This document shows positions 61,148 through 64,000 of a stretch of 64,000 nt of DNA, one piece after another. The notes under the pieces were generated by a model, which was not told the DNA's origin, searched no databases, and was given only the letters and a program-made list of their open reading frames with translations. A program made the translations under genes and the position numbers. Source of the DNA: SURF-21 sp964510515 (lineage in GTDB: Bacteria; Actinomycetota; Geothermincolia; Geothermincolales; RBG-13-55-18). The DNA lies in NCBI GenBank assembly GCA_964510515.1, contig CAZEAU010000006.1:1-64000 (forward strand). The letters are read 5' to 3'. The first letter of the stretch is position 1; each line of letters opens with the position of its first letter.

Positions 61148-64000
61148 ATGCTGAGGACTTCAGTCCAGACCGTGATCAATATCGTGGTCATCGTCCTGGT
61201 CATAGGGGCGATGGTCGTGGGGGCGGTAGCTTTCATCCCATCTCACAACCCCGCGGGTCCCCTCATCGGCAGGATCCTCTGCATGCGGGGCATACTCTCC
61301 GGTCTCATCGCCAACCTGGACCCAGCGGACCTCGCCGAGGCCATGCGCAACAATCCCCAGATGATGGGCGACATCATCGCCGCCCTCGGTGACGAGGGCG
61401 CCGAGACCATAGCCCAGGGGATAAACGAGAGCCCCGAGTTCGTGAGCGCCCTGCTCGCGGAGCTGGATCCCGCGACCCTGGCCTACGCCCTCAACGACCC
61501 GGCCTCGGCCGAGTTCATCACGCAGCTGCTCGGCCACCTGGATCCTGAGGCCATCGCCGGGATGGTGAATGAGATCGGGCCCTTCATCGCGGATCTGCTC
61601 GGCCGCCTGGACCCCGCGGTCATCGCCGGCGCGGTAAACGCCAACGGCCCCTTCGTCACCGCCATGATGGGGGCCACGGATCCGGCGGCGGCGGCGGGCG
61701 CGGTAAACGCCAACGGCCCCTTCGTCACCGCGCTCATCGGGCTTCTCGACCCCGCGGTCATCGCCGGCGCGGTCAACGGCAACCCCTCCATGGTCGGCGA
61801 CTTGCTCGGCCACCTGGACACGGGGGTGATAGCGGGCGTGGTCAACGCCAACGGGGGCTTCGTCACCGGCCTGCTGAGATACCTGGACCCCGCGGTGCTC
61901 ACCGCCGGCATGAACGCCCACCCCACCTTCCTTTCCCGGCTCATGGGCCATCTCAACCCGGCGGTCATCGCCGGCGTGCTCAACGCCAACTCCGGATCCG
62001 CCGCCGACCTTTTAAGCCATCTCTCCAACGAACTGCTCTCCAACGTGCTCGCCCTGACCGCACACGACCCCAATTGGATAAACGGGCTCATGGACAGGCT
62101 CGATCCCGCGGTGATAGCGGCGATGATGAACAACTCCAGCCCCTTCACCTCGGGGCTTATCAACGCCCTTGATCCCGCCTGGGCGGCGGGCATAGCCAAC
62201 GCCAATCCCGACCTCGTCTTCCAGGTCATGGACGCCATAGACCCCGAACTGGTGGCCACCATGCTCAACAATGAGAGCATGGTCTCCCGCGTGATTCCCC
62301 TCATCGACACCGCAACCTTGGGCGCGGCGCTGGGAGAGCATACCGACCTGGTGACCCGCCTGCTGCCGCTGCTGGATCCGGTGCTGGCCGAGGCCACCAA
62401 TCAGGCGCTGGAGGGCAACCCCGAGCTGGCCAAGGCGCTGCTCGCCAACCTGGACGGGGCCCAGATAGCGTCCGCCCTGGCGCAGGCGCCCGCCTTCCTC
62501 ACCGGACTGGTGAGCAACCTGGGGCCGGGCCTGGTCGCGGCGGCCATCAAGGGCTCCAACGACAATCCGCAGCTGCTCATCAACCTGGTCAACAGCCTGG
62601 ATGCCGCCCAGGTATCGCGGGCGCTCGACCTCTCCGGCGCTTTTGCGCCCACGCTCCTGGCCATGCTGCCCAACAACCTGGCGCAGAGGGTGGCCGAGGC
62701 TCTGAACGCCAACCCGGCCATGCTGGATACGGTCATCGGGACCGCGGACCCGAAGGTGCTGGCGGGCATACTCAACTCCGGGGCCGCGGACGTGCTCATC
62801 GCCGGGCTCATCCCCCTGCTCGACGAGGGGGCGGCGCAGGCCATAGCCAAGGGCGTCAACACCGATGCGGGCCAGCCCCTGGCCCAGTCCATGATACGCT
62901 CGCTCATCGCCAACTCGGAGCCGGCGGTGATAGCGGATGCGGTGAACTCCAACCCCGACTTCGTGGCGGGCATGCTGGAGCTCCTCGACGACGGCGCGGC
63001 CGCGGCCATCGCCGATGGCATGAACGCGAACCCGGACACCGCGACCACCGTGGCCCGCTACCTTGACGGGGTCACCAGCCGCAGAATAGCGGAGGCGCTC
63101 AACGCCAATACCGCCATCATCAAGCCGCTGCTCGCGAACCTTGAGCCGCCGGTGGGGCGGGCCATCGCCGAGGGCCTCAATAAAAACGCCACCGATATGA
63201 CCGTGCAGCTCATGGGCAACCTCTCCGAGGAGGTGGGCAAGGAGCTGGCGAAGGGCCTCGAGAAGAACACCCAGCTGCTGACCGCGCTGCTGCCGGTCCT
63301 GGACTCGAGCGTGGGCAAGGAGGTCGCCGCGGGGCTGAACGAAAACGCCGATCCCGTCACCGGCGGCGGTTTCCTGCAGGCCATGGTGGAGGGGGCCTCC
63401 CCCGACCTGGCCCAGGTCATCGTCAATTCGCTTAACGAGGGGCCGCCCTATGCCATGGACGGCTTCATCTCCGTGCTTATCCAGAACCTCCAGGCGCCCA
63501 CGGCGGAGGCGGTGGCGGAAGGGCTCAACGCCAACCCCGGCCTGGTGGAGCACCTGCTCAACCACCTGGACGGCGCGGTCATGGCCCAGGCCCTCAACGA
63601 CAACGAAGCCTGGATAACCGAACTGGTGAGCAAACTGGACACGGGCGCCCTGGCGGATGCGCTCAACGCCGCCCTCGGCAGTGACGGGGGCAAGGCCTTC
63701 TTGACCGGTCTGCTTGAAAACCTCGAGGGCGGGAACGTGGCCAGGATACTCAACGCCAACCCCGGGCTGACCGGCGATATCATGGAGGCGGGGGGCGAGA
63801 TGGGGCTGGGAAAGACCCTGCACGACCTGCTGGCGGACGCGGGCGCGGGGGGGAGCGGCGCCTTCCTCACCAACCTGATCAGGCAGCTCGATGCGGGAGT
63901 GGTGTCCCGCGTGCTGGAGAACGGCGTCAGCGGGGCCACGCTCAGCGCGGCGGAGTTGAGCCGGCTCCCCTATCCGGGACATACCATGCTCAAGGTGCTG
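61148..64000 (+). CDS. very large membrane-anchored helical-repeat protein (partial, runs off window)
   Basis: From the ATG at 61148 the frame stays open for 951 codons to the window end, with G or C at nearly every third position. Residues 8-29 are one membrane helix (INIVVIVLVIGAMVVGAVAF); after a 20-residue link the rest is about 33 degenerate tandem units, 23 residues in the simplest cases and up to about 32 in others. The consensus is LDPAVIAGAVNANPxFV followed by a leucine-rich end (for example TALIGL), reading as two short helices per unit with the LDP as helix cap. I recognise no enzyme motif and no known family. It is the gene after the S8 protease but has its own promoter. The C-terminus is missing here; the last residues read SRLPYPGHTMLKVL. 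Confidence 0.85.
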   Translation, partial: MLRTSVQTVINIVVIVLVIGAMVVGAVAFIPSHNPAGPLIGRILCMRGILSGLIANLDPADLAEAMRNNPQMMGDIIAALGDEGAETIAQGINESPEFVSALLAELDPATLAYALNDPASAEFITQLLGHLDPEAIAGMVNEIGPFIADLLGRLDPAVIAGAVNANGPFVTAMMGATDPAAAAGAVNANGPFVTALIGLLDPAVIAGAVNGNPSMVGDLLGHLDTGVIAGVVNANGGFVTGLLRYLDPAVLTAGMNAHPTFLSRLMGHLNPAVIAGVLNANSGSAADLLSHLSNELLSNVLALTAHDPNWINGLMDRLDPAVIAAMMNNSSPFTSGLINALDPAWAAGIANANPDLVFQVMDAIDPELVATMLNNESMVSRVIPLIDTATLGAALGEHTDLVTRLLPLLDPVLAEATNQALEGNPELAKALLANLDGAQIASALAQAPAFLTGLVSNLGPGLVAAAIKGSNDNPQLLINLVNSLDAAQVSRALDLSGAFAPTLLAMLPNNLAQRVAEALNANPAMLDTVIGTADPKVLAGILNSGAADVLIAGLIPLLDEGAAQAIAKGVNTDAGQPLAQSMIRSLIANSEPAVIADAVNSNPDFVAGMLELLDDGAAAAIADGMNANPDTATTVARYLDGVTSRRIAEALNANTAIIKPLLANLEPPVGRAIAEGLNKNATDMTVQLMGNLSEEVGKELAKGLEKNTQLLTALLPVLDSSVGKEVAAGLNENADPVTGGGFLQAMVEGASPDLAQVIVNSLNEGPPYAMDGFISVLIQNLQAPTAEAVAEGLNANPGLVEHLLNHLDGAVMAQALNDNEAWITELVSKLDTGALADALNAALGSDGGKAFLTGLLENLEGGNVARILNANPGLTGDIMEAGGEMGLGKTLHDLLADAGAGGSGAFLTNLIRQLDAGVVSRVLENGVSGATLSAAELSRLPYPGHTMLKVL

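Noticed and set aside
61160..63982. Three overlapping minus-strand reading frames opposite the giant repeat protein
   Set aside because: They are broken into separate frames and rich in Arg/Gly/His, while the plus-strand frame runs unbroken for 951 codons with genome-like third positions, a membrane helix, a promoter and a regular repeat.
61148..64000. TAL-effector or BAT-like DNA-binding repeat protein
   Set aside because: LDPAVIAGAVNANG resembles the start of a TAL repeat in outline, but the period is 23 and not 33-35 residues, there is no variable di-residue pattern, and the N-terminus is a membrane anchor.

Overview
The window is about 64 kb of high-GC DNA (third codon positions almost always G or C) that reads like a chromosomal segment of an anaerobic, deep-branching member of the Actinomycetota. 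Three things point there: the gene order tilS-hpt-ftsH-folE-folP-folB-folK-DUF2520-panC-panD-coaX, which matches the order I recall around mycobacterial ftsH and panC; four-subunit pyruvate:ferredoxin oxidoreductase with ferredoxin-type partners; and a complete archaeal/bacterial V-type ATPase operon. The phylum is an inference from content and synteny; no 16S gene or ribosomal protein is present. Nearly all genes are on the plus strand. The long antisense reading frames are by-products of the GC content.

Layout. 1-9.4 kb: archaeal-type topoisomerase I; malate dehydrogenase; fumarase alpha and beta subunits with an MFS transporter gene between them; thymidylate kinase, DNA polymerase III delta' and RicT/YaaT. 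9.4-12.7 kb: gamma-delta-alpha-beta pyruvate:ferredoxin oxidoreductase operon. 12.7-22.1 kb: tRNA-Thr(CGT), a shrunken PhlG-like gene, an Fe-S aldo/keto reductase, lgt, an acyl-CoA dehydrogenase on the minus strand, a lone response regulator, a TPP enzyme, YjbQ, a SAM hydroxide adenosyltransferase, a small Cys-rich protein and a thiolase. 22.1-31.5 kb: a cobalamin riboswitch with its terminator controls a corrinoid operon: cobU, cobT, cobS, cbiB, cobC-type decarboxylase, then the uptake genes btuF, btuC, btuD, then a CobQ without its glutaminase domain. 31.5-47.2 kb: a CapA-like phosphoesterase, tilS-hpt-ftsH, the folate genes (with a membrane-anchored cyclophilin among them), DUF2520-panC-panD, nadA-nadB-nadC and coaX. 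47.2-56.3 kb: the V-ATPase operon in the order H-I-K-E-C-F-A-B-D behind a near-consensus promoter. 56.3-64 kb: a short inverted-repeat element, murA, a secreted subtilisin-like protease with four C-terminal repeats, and a very large repeat protein that runs off the window.

The genes describe fermentative or anaerobic central metabolism: pyruvate to acetyl-CoA by ferredoxin, thiolase and acyl-CoA dehydrogenase, and fumarate/malate interconversion. Around it sit cofactor supply (B12, folate, pantothenate/CoA, NAD) and a rotary ion pump. Most neighbouring genes overlap by a few bases or are only tens of bases apart, so the window is probably a few long transcripts.

The most unusual item is at the right edge, 61148-64000: 951 codons without a stop, on the plus strand, encoding a membrane-anchored protein made of about 33 degenerate helix-pair repeats of about 23 residues. 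It has its own good promoter with an operator-like direct repeat and does not match any family I recognise.
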